Of a DNA stretch of 35,229 nucleotides, positions 16,119 through 23,722 are shown one piece after another. The stretch lies in contig DUAC01000055.1 in assembly GCA_012961035.1 (NCBI GenBank), positions 1 to 35,229 of the forward strand, in the 5' to 3' direction. How positions within the stretch are numbered: the stretch's first letter is position 1; every line of letters begins with the position of its first letter. The stretch is from Acidimicrobiia bacterium (GTDB taxonomy: Bacteria; Actinomycetota; Acidimicrobiia; Acidimicrobiales; MedAcidi-G1). The notes under the pieces are model-generated. The model was not told the origin of the DNA. It saw only the letters and a list, made by a program, of their open reading frames with translations, and searched no databases. The translations under genes were made by a program, and so were the position numbers.

Positions 16119-18661
16119 CCAACGTCGCCGCCCCGTCGACCGGGGGGTTCTCATCGGATCAGGCGAGGACGCTGATCCCGCCCGTCGGATCGACCGAGCA
16201 CACCACCTGCTGCGAATACTGTCCGGTGGCCTGCGGCTACAAGGTGTTCACCTGGCCGATCGGTAGCGATGGCGGGCCGGAAGCGGCCGACAACGCGTTG
16301 GGTCGGGACTTTCCGGTGGGACCGCTGGCCGGAGGCTGGATCTCCGAGAACATGCACACCGTGGTCCGCGTGGACGGGGCGCTGCGCAACTGCGTCGTGA
16401 TCCCCGATCCTGACGCCACCGTGGTCAACGTGGGTGGCGGGCACTCGGTACGTGGTGGGGCACTGGCCAAGAAGCTGTACAGGTCCGATGGCCCGACGTC
16501 CGATCGGCTCACCACCCCGCAACTGCGCGTGGACGGGGTCCTGGTCCCTATTCCATGGGATGTCGCCCTGGACCTCGTGGCCGACGTATCCCGCCACGTG
16601 ATCCAGCAACACGGTGAGCTGGCATGGGGCATGAAGATCTACTCCTACCAATTCTTTGAGAACACCTATGCAGCCAGCAAGCTGGCCCTCGGAGCTATCG
16701 CCACGCCGAACTGGTCCCCTCACCACGCCCCGGCGGAGGGCGATGACGTACCGGGGCTGAGCGATGCCGGGATCGACGCATTCGGGGCGGCCTTCGCCGA
16801 CGATCGGGCTGCTGACGTGATTCTGATCGCCGGTACCGATCCCTACGAGACGAAGACGGTCAGGTTCACCCAGTGGCAGTCCCCTGGAGGAGCCGCCCTG
16901 GTCGTGGTGGACCCCCGCCGGACCTTCACGGCCGCCTACGCGGAGGAGAACGGCGGGATACACCTCCAGATCAATCCGGGAACCGACACCTGCCTGTTCA
17001 ACGCAATTGTCCTGTACATCCTCGAGCACGGATGGGAGGACCATGAGTTCGTCAGGGCGAACACGGCCAGCCGGCGGGAGCTGGACGCGGAGGGCCATTG
17101 GCGACGCGTCAAGTTCGGGCGCACCAGGGAGGAACTCCTGGAGTACCTCCGGAGCGACCGTGACTTCACCCTGACCGGGGCCGCCCGGGTCACCGGGGTG
17201 AAGTCGGAGAAGATCCGGGAGGCGGCACGGCTCCTCAGCGGTGGAACCGGTGCCCAGCCGCTGACCTCGGTCCTGTTCGAGAAGGGCGTCTACTGGTCGC
17301 ACAACTATGAGAACACGGCGGCCATTGCCAACCTCGGGTTGGTGCTGGGAGCGGTGGGCCGCGAGGGTCGCGCCACGGCGCGGATGGGCGGCCACCAGCG
17401 AGGTGGTGTCAAGGCGGCCTCTTATCCGCTGGCCAAGTCACCCCACGAGGTGGACGGCCACCCGATCGAGATGGACACGGAACGGTGGCTGGTCGAGGGC
17501 AGGACGCGGTTCCGCTGGGTGGTCGGCACCAACTGGTTGAGCGCCATGGCAGGATCGGCCGCCCTCAGCCGACGGGTCGCGGAGCTGGTGGGTATCGGCC
17601 CGACCATCACCTCCACGGATCCGAAGACCGTCCTGGCACAGATGAAGGCACGCATCGATGCGGGAGGCATGGTCCTCGTCCACCAGGAGATCTACGAGAA
17701 CGAGAGCACCAGGTACGCCGACCTGGTGCTGCCCGCAGCCACGTGGGGCGAGGAGGACTTCGCCCGTGCCAACGCCGAACGTCGGATCAGGCTCTACCAG
17801 CGGTTCATGGACCCGCCCGGAGATGCCCGGCCGGACTGGTGGATCTTCGCCCAGGTGGCCCGCCGAATGGGTTTCGACGGCTTTGACTGGGCCGACAGCA
17901 ACGCCGTGTTCGAGGAATCGGCGCCGCGGTCGGGTGGTAGCCGGAAGGACTACCGGGCGCTTGTGGAAAAGGCCCGGAGAGAGGGCGTACGAGCCCACGA
18001 CCTGCTCGCCGAACATGGCACGACCGGACTCCAGGCACCGCTGGGCCTCGACGGCGACCGGATCACGGAGACGGTCCGCCTGCATGAGGACCTGAGGTTC
18101 AAGTCGGACAGCGGAAGGGCGAACTTCGTGCTCCCCGACTGGTCGGCGGTCAGGAATCGCAACAGGGTGCTGGCTCCACGACCGGAGAAGGGCGAGGTGT
18201 GGGTCCTGAACGGCCGGGTGAACGCTCTGTGGAACAACCTGTCCGACTTCAGCCGTCGGCAGCTCTCCAACGACCGGTGGCCGCTGAATCCGATAGAGAT
18301 CAACCCGCTCGACGCCCGTCGATGGGGAATCGGAGCCGGAGACCTGGTATCCGTGGAGTGCGACTCCGTCCTGGACCAGGTCGGTGAACGGACCTCCGGT
18401 GGGTTCACGGCCGTGGCCTACCCGACAGATGCCGTCCCGCCCGGGGTGACCTTCACCTACTTCCTGTTCCCCGGGTCACCGTCCAACAACGTCGTTCCGG
18501 CCGACACATCGCTGCAGCCCCTCAGCCTGAGGTACCCGTTCAAGTTGGGTCGCGGGACGATTCGTCGCCTCGGCCGGGCAAGCGGTATCGACACCATGTC
18601 CTTCGTTCCGCGAAACCTGGTTCCATCTGGAGGTACCGGTCATGTCCCCGCAGATGTATGA
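16115..18661 (+). CDS. AioA/IdrA-like molybdopterin oxidoreductase large subunit (arsenite oxidase family)
   Basis: 848-residue DMSO-reductase-superfamily enzyme holding a bis-molybdopterin centre and one Fe-S cluster. The N-terminal motif C33-x2-C36-x3-C40 followed by GYKVFTWP matches the [3Fe-4S] motif of AioA. From remembered family sequence, the AioA arsenite-pocket residues H195, R419 and H423 correspond to H203, R423 and H427 (RMGGH), while E203 becomes D211. The position that usually supplies a protein ligand to Mo is alanine (A207), as in AioA (A199). ERRIRL and FMDPPGDA are also AioA-like. No signal peptide is seen, as expected if it is exported with the Tat-bearing Rieske subunit. 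Arsenite, iodate or another oxyanion are all possible substrates. No arsenic-resistance or iodate-associated peroxidase genes are nearby. Confidence 0.85.
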   Translation: MTNVAAPSTGGFSSDQARTLIPPVGSTEHTTCCEYCPVACGYKVFTWPIGSDGGPEAADNALGRDFPVGPLAGGWISENMHTVVRVDGALRNCVVIPDPDATVVNVGGGHSVRGGALAKKLYRSDGPTSDRLTTPQLRVDGVLVPIPWDVALDLVADVSRHVIQQHGELAWGMKIYSYQFFENTYAASKLALGAIATPNWSPHHAPAEGDDVPGLSDAGIDAFGAAFADDRAADVILIAGTDPYETKTVRFTQWQSPGGAALVVVDPRRTFTAAYAEENGGIHLQINPGTDTCLFNAIVLYILEHGWEDHEFVRANTASRRELDAEGHWRRVKFGRTREELLEYLRSDRDFTLTGAARVTGVKSEKIREAARLLSGGTGAQPLTSVLFEKGVYWSHNYENTAAIANLGLVLGAVGREGRATARMGGHQRGGVKAASYPLAKSPHEVDGHPIEMDTERWLVEGRTRFRWVVGTNWLSAMAGSAALSRRVAELVGIGPTITSTDPKTVLAQMKARIDAGGMVLVHQEIYENESTRYADLVLPAATWGEEDFARANAERRIRLYQRFMDPPGDARPDWWIFAQVARRMGFDGFDWADSNAVFEESAPRSGGSRKDYRALVEKARREGVRAHDLLAEHGTTGLQAPLGLDGDRITETVRLHEDLRFKSDSGRANFVLPDWSAVRNRNRVLAPRPEKGEVWVLNGRVNALWNNLSDFSRRQLSNDRWPLNPIEINPLDARRWGIGAGDLVSVECDSVLDQVGERTSGGFTAVAYPTDAVPPGVTFTYFLFPGSPSNNVVPADTSLQPLSLRYPFKLGRGTIRRLGRASGIDTMSFVPRNLVPSGGTGHVPADV

Positions 18662-18908
18662 GACCCGGATGTTCGATGAGGATGGCCAACGGCGGGTTCG
18701 TTCCGTGGTCTTCGCTACCGCAGGGTCGGCTATCGGGATCACCCTGTTCCTGACCGTCACCACCTACCTGATCTCGCCTGAGCATGGGTGGGTGGCAGCG
18801 TTGGGCCTCGGCGCCATGTCGGGCATATGGGTGTCGATCCTGGGCGGAGCGGTCCTGGGCAACGGCATCCACGAGGCGCGGGCTGAGGCTGCCGGCCACG
18901 ATGCTTGA
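18642..18908 (+). CDS. Small two-helix membrane protein of the AioA-like operon
   Basis: 88 residues, no named family recognised. The charged N-terminus (about 1-20) is followed by two hydrophobic segments (about 22-46, FATAGSAIGITLFLTVTTYL, and about 50-78, glycine-rich) and a charged tail. ATG 18642 lies within the end of the molybdoenzyme gene (20 bp overlap) and has GGAGG at 18629-18633, eight bases upstream, which supports this start over ATG 18654. The overlap indicates coupled translation. A role as membrane anchor or quinone-side partner of the Rieske/AioA-like complex is inference from position. Confidence 0.75.
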   Translation: MSPQMYETRMFDEDGQRRVRSVVFATAGSAIGITLFLTVTTYLISPEHGWVAALGLGAMSGIWVSILGGAVLGNGIHEARAEAAGHDA

Positions 18909-18959
18909 TGAGCGGCCTCGCGTTGGGCGGGATCTGGAACCGATAGGTGTGATAGAGCC

Positions 18960-19610
18960 ATGACCATGTCCACGACCCGGGTCTTCCTCGTAGACGACCA
19001 TGATGTGGTGAGACGCGGGCTGATGGCCCTCATCAACGCCGAGAAGGACCTGGAGGTGGTCGGGACGGCCGGATCGGCGGCAACGGCGATGGAGACAGTC
19101 GAGGCCACCCGTCCGGACGTCGCCATCCTGGATGTCCGTCTCGGTGACGGTTCAGGGGTCGAGGTGTGCAGGGAGATCCGGTCCTCGTTCCCGGAGGTGG
19201 CCTGCCTGATCCTCACGTCGTTCGAGGATGACCAGGCCCTGGTCGAGGCCAGTCTCGCCGGGGCTGCCGGCTATGTACTCAAGAAGGTGCAGGGTGGCGA
19301 GCTCCTGGCTGCGATCCGGCGCGTGGCAGCTGGGGGACGCCCGCTGGACATGGCGACCACCCGTCTCGCCCTGCGACGCCTGCGCGAGTCAGGTGAGACG
19401 GCGGTCGAGGAGCTGGCGCCACAGGAGAAGCGGGTCTTCGAGCTCATAGGCGAGGGGCTCTCCAATCGGGAGATCGCCGAGGCCATGTACGTGGCTGAGA
19501 AGACCGTGAAGAACTACGTCACCAGCCTCTTTCAGAAGCTGGGAATGGCCCGACGGACCGAGGCGGCCGCCTTCGCCGCCAGGCTCTCGGAGCGCCGCCG
19601 GAACCAGTAG
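18960..19610 (+). CDS. NarL/LuxR-family response regulator, DevR/DosR-like
   Basis: 216 residues. The receiver domain has acidic pocket D12/D13, phospho-acceptor D58 (VAILDVRLGDGSG), T86 and K108. The C-terminal LuxR-type HTH (about 150-212) contains AEKTVKNYV (179-187). This equals the DosR recognition helix of M. tuberculosis, where K179, K182 and N183 contact DNA; here they are K181, K184 and N185. Much of the rest also reads like DosR (VFLVDDHDVVRRGL, LILTSFEDD). It should bind DosR-like boxes, four of which lie nearby. It starts at ATG 18960, 51 bp after the membrane protein, probably in the same transcript, and is convergent with its likely kinase. The signal could be hypoxia, NO or redox state, by analogy. 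Confidence 0.92.
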   Translation: MTMSTTRVFLVDDHDVVRRGLMALINAEKDLEVVGTAGSAATAMETVEATRPDVAILDVRLGDGSGVEVCREIRSSFPEVACLILTSFEDDQALVEASLAGAAGYVLKKVQGGELLAAIRRVAAGGRPLDMATTRLALRRLRESGETAVEELAPQEKRVFELIGEGLSNREIAEAMYVAEKTVKNYVTSLFQKLGMARRTEAAAFAARLSERRRNQ

Positions 19611-19619
19611 GACTCCGGT

Positions 19620-20651
19620 CTAGTCATCGGTCACTGCGCCGGACAGCGGGATCGACCAGTCCAGGACCGTTCCGCCCACCGGATTCCTGTAGACGACACA
19701 CGAGCCGCCGAGTTTCTGCGCCCGCTCCTGCAGATTGGCGATGCCGCTGAGCCGGGGCGGGTCGTCGGGAATGCCTCGACCGTCGTCGATCACCTCGACG
19801 ACGAGGGAATCGCCCGCATCGATCCTGAGGTCGACCACATCGGCATCGGCATGCCGGGCGACGTTCGTCAGCCCTTCCCGGATGACGGCCAGGGCCTGCT
19901 CGACGAGGTTGTCGGGAACCCCCGTGTCGAGGGGTCCGGTGAAATGGCACCGTGGTTCCAGACCGATCGTGTTGGACATCTCGGCCACCAGCTCGTTGGC
20001 CCTGCTCCTCAGCCCCGACGAACTCCGAACAGGGGAACTCAGGTCGAATATCACCGACCTGATAGTCCTGCTCGTGGCATCCAGCACCTCGACGATCTCT
20101 GCGATCCGCTCCGGTTCGCTGCTCGTGGCCTGGAGGGCCTGCAGTCCGATACCGGCGCCGAAGAGTTCCTGGATGACCGTGTCGTGCAGTTCGCGTGCGA
20201 TCCGCTCGTGGTCCTCAGCCCGGTCCCGTTGCCACTCGACCTGTCGCAGGTGGTGCTCGGAAGCGACCCAGTCGGTCATGTCACGCACCGCTGCCAGCGT
20301 CATGCCGTCGGCGCCGATGGGTGAGAGGCTCACATGCACGGGGAAGACGGAGCCGTCGCTCCGCAACCCATGGAGCCGCAAGCCGGTTCCCATGGGGCGT
20401 GGGTGCGGATCCGCCTCGAAGGCGGCGCGCTGGGCGCGGTGGCGATCCCTGGCGGCGTCCGGAATGAGCTCCTCGACCGATGTCCCGGTCAGCCCGTCGG
20501 CCCCGAAGCGGAACATCTCGGATGCCCTCGAGTTCGTCATTCGGATGATCCCACCGGGCTCGACCAACAAGAGGGCATCTGGAGAGTTCTCCCACAGGTT
20601 CTGGACCGATACACCGAACATCACGTTCGCTTCCGCCTGCTGATCCACCAT
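19620..20651 (-). CDS. PAS-domain sensor histidine kinase (HisKA_3, DevS-like catalytic core)
   Basis: 343 residues, no membrane helix, so cytosolic. An N-terminal PAS domain (about 15-130) is followed by a dimerisation/phosphoacceptor helix with ERIARELHDTVIQELFGAG (H156), very like DevS/DosT and other NarX-type kinases. The ATPase domain has the N-box EGLTNVARHADA (N263), G1 DDGRGI (289-294) and G2 GIANLQER (303-310). DevS and DosT sense O2, NO and CO with haem in GAF domains. Here the single sensor is PAS, and whether it binds haem or flavin cannot be told. It ends 9 bp from the convergent regulator gene. Its upstream region carries boxes 3 and 4, suggesting autoregulation. ATG 20651 has no clear Shine-Dalgarno. 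Confidence 0.9.
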   Translation of the reverse strand: MVDQQAEANVMFGVSVQNLWENSPDALLLVEPGGIIRMTNSRASEMFRFGADGLTGTSVEELIPDAARDRHRAQRAAFEADPHPRPMGTGLRLHGLRSDGSVFPVHVSLSPIGADGMTLAAVRDMTDWVASEHHLRQVEWQRDRAEDHERIARELHDTVIQELFGAGIGLQALQATSSEPERIAEIVEVLDATSRTIRSVIFDLSSPVRSSSGLRSRANELVAEMSNTIGLEPRCHFTGPLDTGVPDNLVEQALAVIREGLTNVARHADADVVDLRIDAGDSLVVEVIDDGRGIPDDPPRLSGIANLQERAQKLGGSCVVYRNPVGGTVLDWSIPLSGAVTDD

Positions 20652-20694
20652 GCCGAGCGTAGGGGACGCGCGGTTACGGGACCCGACGGGAGGA

Positions 20695-20710
20695 CGGGAC
20701 CTTCGTCCCG
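20695..20710. promoter_or_regulatory. DevR/DosR-box-like palindrome 3
   Basis: CGGGAC-CTTC-GTCCCG: perfect 6-bp arms. It is 43 bp upstream of the kinase start on the other strand. A half-site GGGAC lies just before it (about 20688). Confidence 0.7.
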
Positions 20711-20721
20711 ATCCGGTCCCG

Positions 20722-20755
20722 CCACCCGGTAGGGACCATCGTCCCTACCGGGTGG
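20722..20755. promoter_or_regulatory. DevR/DosR-box-like palindrome 4 within a 34-bp inverted repeat
   Basis: The GGGAC-CATC-GTCCC core (20732-20745) is extended to perfect 15-bp arms, CCACCCGGTAGGGAC (20722-20736) and its complement (20741-20755). It ends 26 bp before ATG 20782. The long arms could also fold as an RNA hairpin. Confidence 0.72.
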
Positions 20756-20781
20756 GTGCGGTGTCCGGCGACGATCGTGGC

Positions 20782-21255
20782 ATGGATACACATGCTGACA
20801 GTTCCCTCCACGACTCCGCCGATACGTCGGCGCCGATCGACACAGAGATGCCTCGGGTCATCGTCGAGGGTGAGGACGACGCGATCCGGGATTCCGTCAT
20901 CGACCTCCTCGGGTTCTCGGGGTTCACGGTGGTGGACTGTGAGTGCAGTGACGCGGGGAAGTACCATCCGCTGGCCCCCGCCGATCCTGAGGAGCGCGTC
21001 GGCAGGCGGGACGTCATCTTCTTCTCGTTCCGGGAGGTCAGCCCGAGACGACGGGAGGCCTTCAAGGCCATGCGGAAGTGCCACCCGAAGAACCCGATCG
21101 TGATCGAACTGATGCAACCCAAGACCTTCCGGTACATGGACCTCCTCCTCGGCACGACGCTCGTGACGGCGCCCGTGTCGGGCGATTCGCTCCGTGAGGC
21201 GGTAATGACCGCCTGGAACGCACCGAATCCGATAATCGCCACCCTCCGGAGATGA
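20782..21255 (+). CDS. Receiver-like protein lacking the phospho-acceptor Asp (pseudo-receiver 2)
   Basis: 157 residues, paralog of the protein at 14497-14961. The first 22 residues are an acidic/serine-rich tail, then PRVIVEGEDDAIRDSVIDLL (receiver strand 1 and helix 1). RRDVIFFSFREVSPRRREAFKAM follows, where S82 sits in the place of the phosphorylated aspartate. The segments NPIVIELMQPKTF, DLLLGTTLVTAP and SLREAVMTAW then match the paralog nearly block for block. It has no output domain and cannot be phosphorylated in the usual way. It may be a partner-binding or decoy module of the kinase/regulator pair, by inference. An in-frame GTG at 20761 is an alternative start. It is divergent from the kinase across boxes 3 and 4. 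Confidence 0.75.
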   Translation: MDTHADSSLHDSADTSAPIDTEMPRVIVEGEDDAIRDSVIDLLGFSGFTVVDCECSDAGKYHPLAPADPEERVGRRDVIFFSFREVSPRRREAFKAMRKCHPKNPIVIELMQPKTFRYMDLLLGTTLVTAPVSGDSLREAVMTAWNAPNPIIATLRR

Positions 21256-21293
21256 CCGGAACGGAGGGGTAACTCGTCTGCTGGGCGGCGTGG

Positions 21294-22499
21294 CTACCGC
21301 AGGGCGGCGGCCATGGTGTCGATGACCCGGCCCACCTCGTCGTCGGTGATGACCAGTGGCGGACAGATGGCCAGGCACGTTCCTATGGGTCGCACGATCA
21401 CCCCGTTGGCCAGGATCTCGTTGCGGACCGGGATCGAGTCCCGACCCAGCTCGGCGGCGTAGACAGCGCCCATTCCCCGCCAGGACTCGATGAGGCCATC
21501 GGCCTGCAGGGCCCTCAGGCCCTCCTGGAACCGCTCGCCGACGTGGTTGGCACGCTGGTCGAGTCCCTCCCTCTCCATGATCTCCAGGTTGGCGATGCCG
21601 GCGGCGCAGGATGCCTGGTGGCCCGAGTAGGTGTAGCCGGTTCGCAGCAGGAACCCCGGTTCCTCCAACTCCTCGCAGACGCTGCGCGAGAGGATCACGC
21701 CTGACAACGGGAGGTAGCCGGAGGTGACGCCCTTGGCGAAGGTGATCAGGTCGGGGGTGACGCCGAAGGTCTGGGCGCCGAACCACTCTCCGGTCCGGCC
21801 GAACCCGCAGATCACCTCGTCGAAGATGAGCAGGGCCCCGTTGTCATCGCACAGGCGCCTCAGGCCCTCCAGGTATCCGTCTGCCGGTGGGAAGACGCCG
21901 CCGGCACCCTGGAGCGGCTCGGTCAGTACTGCAGCGATGCTGTCGCCCTGGTCGGCGAAGACCGAGGCAGCGGCTTCCAGGTCGTCGTGGGGCACCTCCA
22001 CGAAGTGGGGGACCAGGTCGCCCCAGCCCTCCCGGTTGGGGGCGATGCCCTGCGCTGAGGTTCCGCCGAAGTTGGTGCCGTGGTAGCCGTTGGTGCGCTT
22101 CACGATGACCTGGCGACCGGTGTGCCCACGGCGCTGCTGGACCTGCCTGGCGATCTTGAGGGCGGTGTCGACCGCCTCGGACCCGGAACATCCCAGGAAG
22201 ACCCTCCCGTCGGGGTGGGGGGACCGTTCCGCGATCATCTCGGCCACCCGGGAGGCCGGCCCGTTGGTGAACGGCGCGAAGGTGTTGTAGGCCTCGATCT
22301 GGCGCATCTGGGCGGTGACCGCGTCGATGATCTCGGTCCGTCCGTGGCCGACCTGGCAGAGCCACAGGTTCGCCATGGCGTCCACGTATTCCCGACCGTT
22401 GGAGTCGAACACGAGCGATCCCTCGCCACGCACGATCTCGATGAAGTCACCCTCGGGCATGCTCGGCGGCGAGAACGGGTGGAGCAGGGCGTCGGTCAT
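21294..22499 (-). CDS. Class III PLP aminotransferase (guanidino-compound operon)
   Basis: 401 residues. PLP-site features are CSGSEAVDTALKIAR (about 104-118), NGYHGTNFGG (about 137-146), FDEVICGFGRTG with D227, and the Schiff-base lysine K256 in FAKGVTSGYLPLSG. The family includes omega-amino acid and beta-alanine/GABA aminotransferases. As the last gene of the ureohydrolase/MFS operon it would deaminate the omega-amino acid released by urea removal, for example GABA to succinic semialdehyde. ATG 22499 overlaps the transporter stop (ATGA) and has a strong AGGAGG eight bases upstream. The frame continues open to 23621 but that part is antisense-phase translation of the transporter gene. Only distantly similar to the other class III enzyme at 12509-13876. 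Confidence 0.88.
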   Translation of the reverse strand: MTDALLHPFSPPSMPEGDFIEIVRGEGSLVFDSNGREYVDAMANLWLCQVGHGRTEIIDAVTAQMRQIEAYNTFAPFTNGPASRVAEMIAERSPHPDGRVFLGCSGSEAVDTALKIARQVQQRRGHTGRQVIVKRTNGYHGTNFGGTSAQGIAPNREGWGDLVPHFVEVPHDDLEAAASVFADQGDSIAAVLTEPLQGAGGVFPPADGYLEGLRRLCDDNGALLIFDEVICGFGRTGEWFGAQTFGVTPDLITFAKGVTSGYLPLSGVILSRSVCEELEEPGFLLRTGYTYSGHQASCAAGIANLEIMEREGLDQRANHVGERFQEGLRALQADGLIESWRGMGAVYAAELGRDSIPVRNEILANGVIVRPIGTCLAICPPLVITDDEVGRVIDTMAAALR

Positions 22500-23722
22500 C
22501 GGAAGGGCCTCCTGGTGGGGTCGGTCGGAATGCCGGGTCGGACCAGCTGGCGGTCCTCTGGGCGGGTGAGTATTGCACCGATGACGAGCAGTATCGCCAT
22601 GACGGCAGCTGTGGCGGCCCACGTCGTTGTATCGCCGTAGGACGCGTAGACCCAGGCGGCGGCGATTGCCGCCACGGCCCCGGTGGCCACCTCGACAGCG
22701 CCCATGAGCCCCTGGGCCGATGCCTGTCGGTCCTCGGGCACCGCCGCGGCCACCAGCATGGGTGCAGCCGGGAATCCGAAGCCCTCCAGCACCGAGGTGG
22801 CCATGGTGAGGGCCACCAGGGCGGCCACGCCGGGGACGATTCCGTAGAAGGTGATCATCAGCGTGATGGAGCCCAGGCTGCCGATCACCCAGCGACGGGC
22901 TCCATACCGCTGGGCCAGCGAGCCTCCCAACGGAGAGAGCAGCGGGATGGGTAGGGCAGCCATGGTGATGCCGATGGCCAGGACGATGTTGGAGGCACCA
23001 CGGCTGTCCATCTCCAGAATCCAGACGGATTCGAAGGCACCGATGAACACGAAGTAGGCGGCGACCACGAAGAAGGCGCCGTTCAGGCGACGGATGCGCA
23101 TGAGGCCCTTCAGCCCGCGTCCCTCCACGTCGCGGGCCGCCGTATCGGATCGGGCCCGGAAGGCGGTGGGTACCAGCAGAGCGAAGGCCACCGCCATTGT
23201 CCAGAAGGTGAGGCGGAAGCCGCCGAGCAGGTTCAGGCCGGCGGCGATCATCGGGCCGGCCACGAAGCCTCCGACGTCCCAGGCCCCAAGGCGGCCCATG
23301 TTGCGACCCAGGTTCGCCGGGTCGGCCACGATGACCGTCCGTCGGGCGGCCGGACCAGCAGTACCGAGGGCGAATCCGAACACCGCCCTGCCCAGCACGT
23401 AGTGCCAGAGTTCCTGGCCGACGGCGAGGAGCACCATGCCGAGGACGCCCAGCAGGAGTCCGGCCCGGAGCATCGTCGGGGCTCGGCCCCGGTCGGCGTG
23501 GGGGGCCATGAGCAGGCTGGCCACGAACGCCGCCGCGAAGCCCGAGCCGATGGCCAGGCCAATGTCCATCTCCGAGAAGCCCAACTCGTCCCGGAGCTCG
23601 GCCAGCAGCACGATGATGCATGCCAGCCCGGCCGACATCCCGAAGAGGATGAAGAAGTAGGGCGTGAGGCTTGGGCCGTCGGGCGGTCCCGGCGTCGACG
23701 CCTCAGGAGCGGTACTGGACAC
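22496..23722 (-). CDS. MFS transporter
   Basis: 408-residue membrane protein with about 12 hydrophobic helices in two halves and a charged central loop (about 195-215). The loop between helices 2 and 3 (MAPHADRGRAPTML) resembles the MFS signature region. GTG 23722 overlaps the end of the ureohydrolase gene by 20 bp, and the stop overlaps the aminotransferase start by four, so all three are one translationally coupled operon. Substrate is inferred from context: import of the guanidino compound, or export of a product. Confidence 0.87.
   Translation of the reverse strand: MSSTAPEASTPGPPDGPSLTPYFFILFGMSAGLACIIVLLAELRDELGFSEMDIGLAIGSGFAAAFVASLLMAPHADRGRAPTMLRAGLLLGVLGMVLLAVGQELWHYVLGRAVFGFALGTAGPAARRTVIVADPANLGRNMGRLGAWDVGGFVAGPMIAAGLNLLGGFRLTFWTMAVAFALLVPTAFRARSDTAARDVEGRGLKGLMRIRRLNGAFFVVAAYFVFIGAFESVWILEMDSRGASNIVLAIGITMAALPIPLLSPLGGSLAQRYGARRWVIGSLGSITLMITFYGIVPGVAALVALTMATSVLEGFGFPAAPMLVAAAVPEDRQASAQGLMGAVEVATGAVAAIAAAWVYASYGDTTTWAATAAVMAILLVIGAILTRPEDRQLVRPGIPTDPTRRPFR

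Noticed and set aside
14978-18661. Straight annotation as arsenite oxidase aioAB
   Set aside because: The family is right, but one pocket residue differs and no arsenic genes are present, so the substrate is left open.
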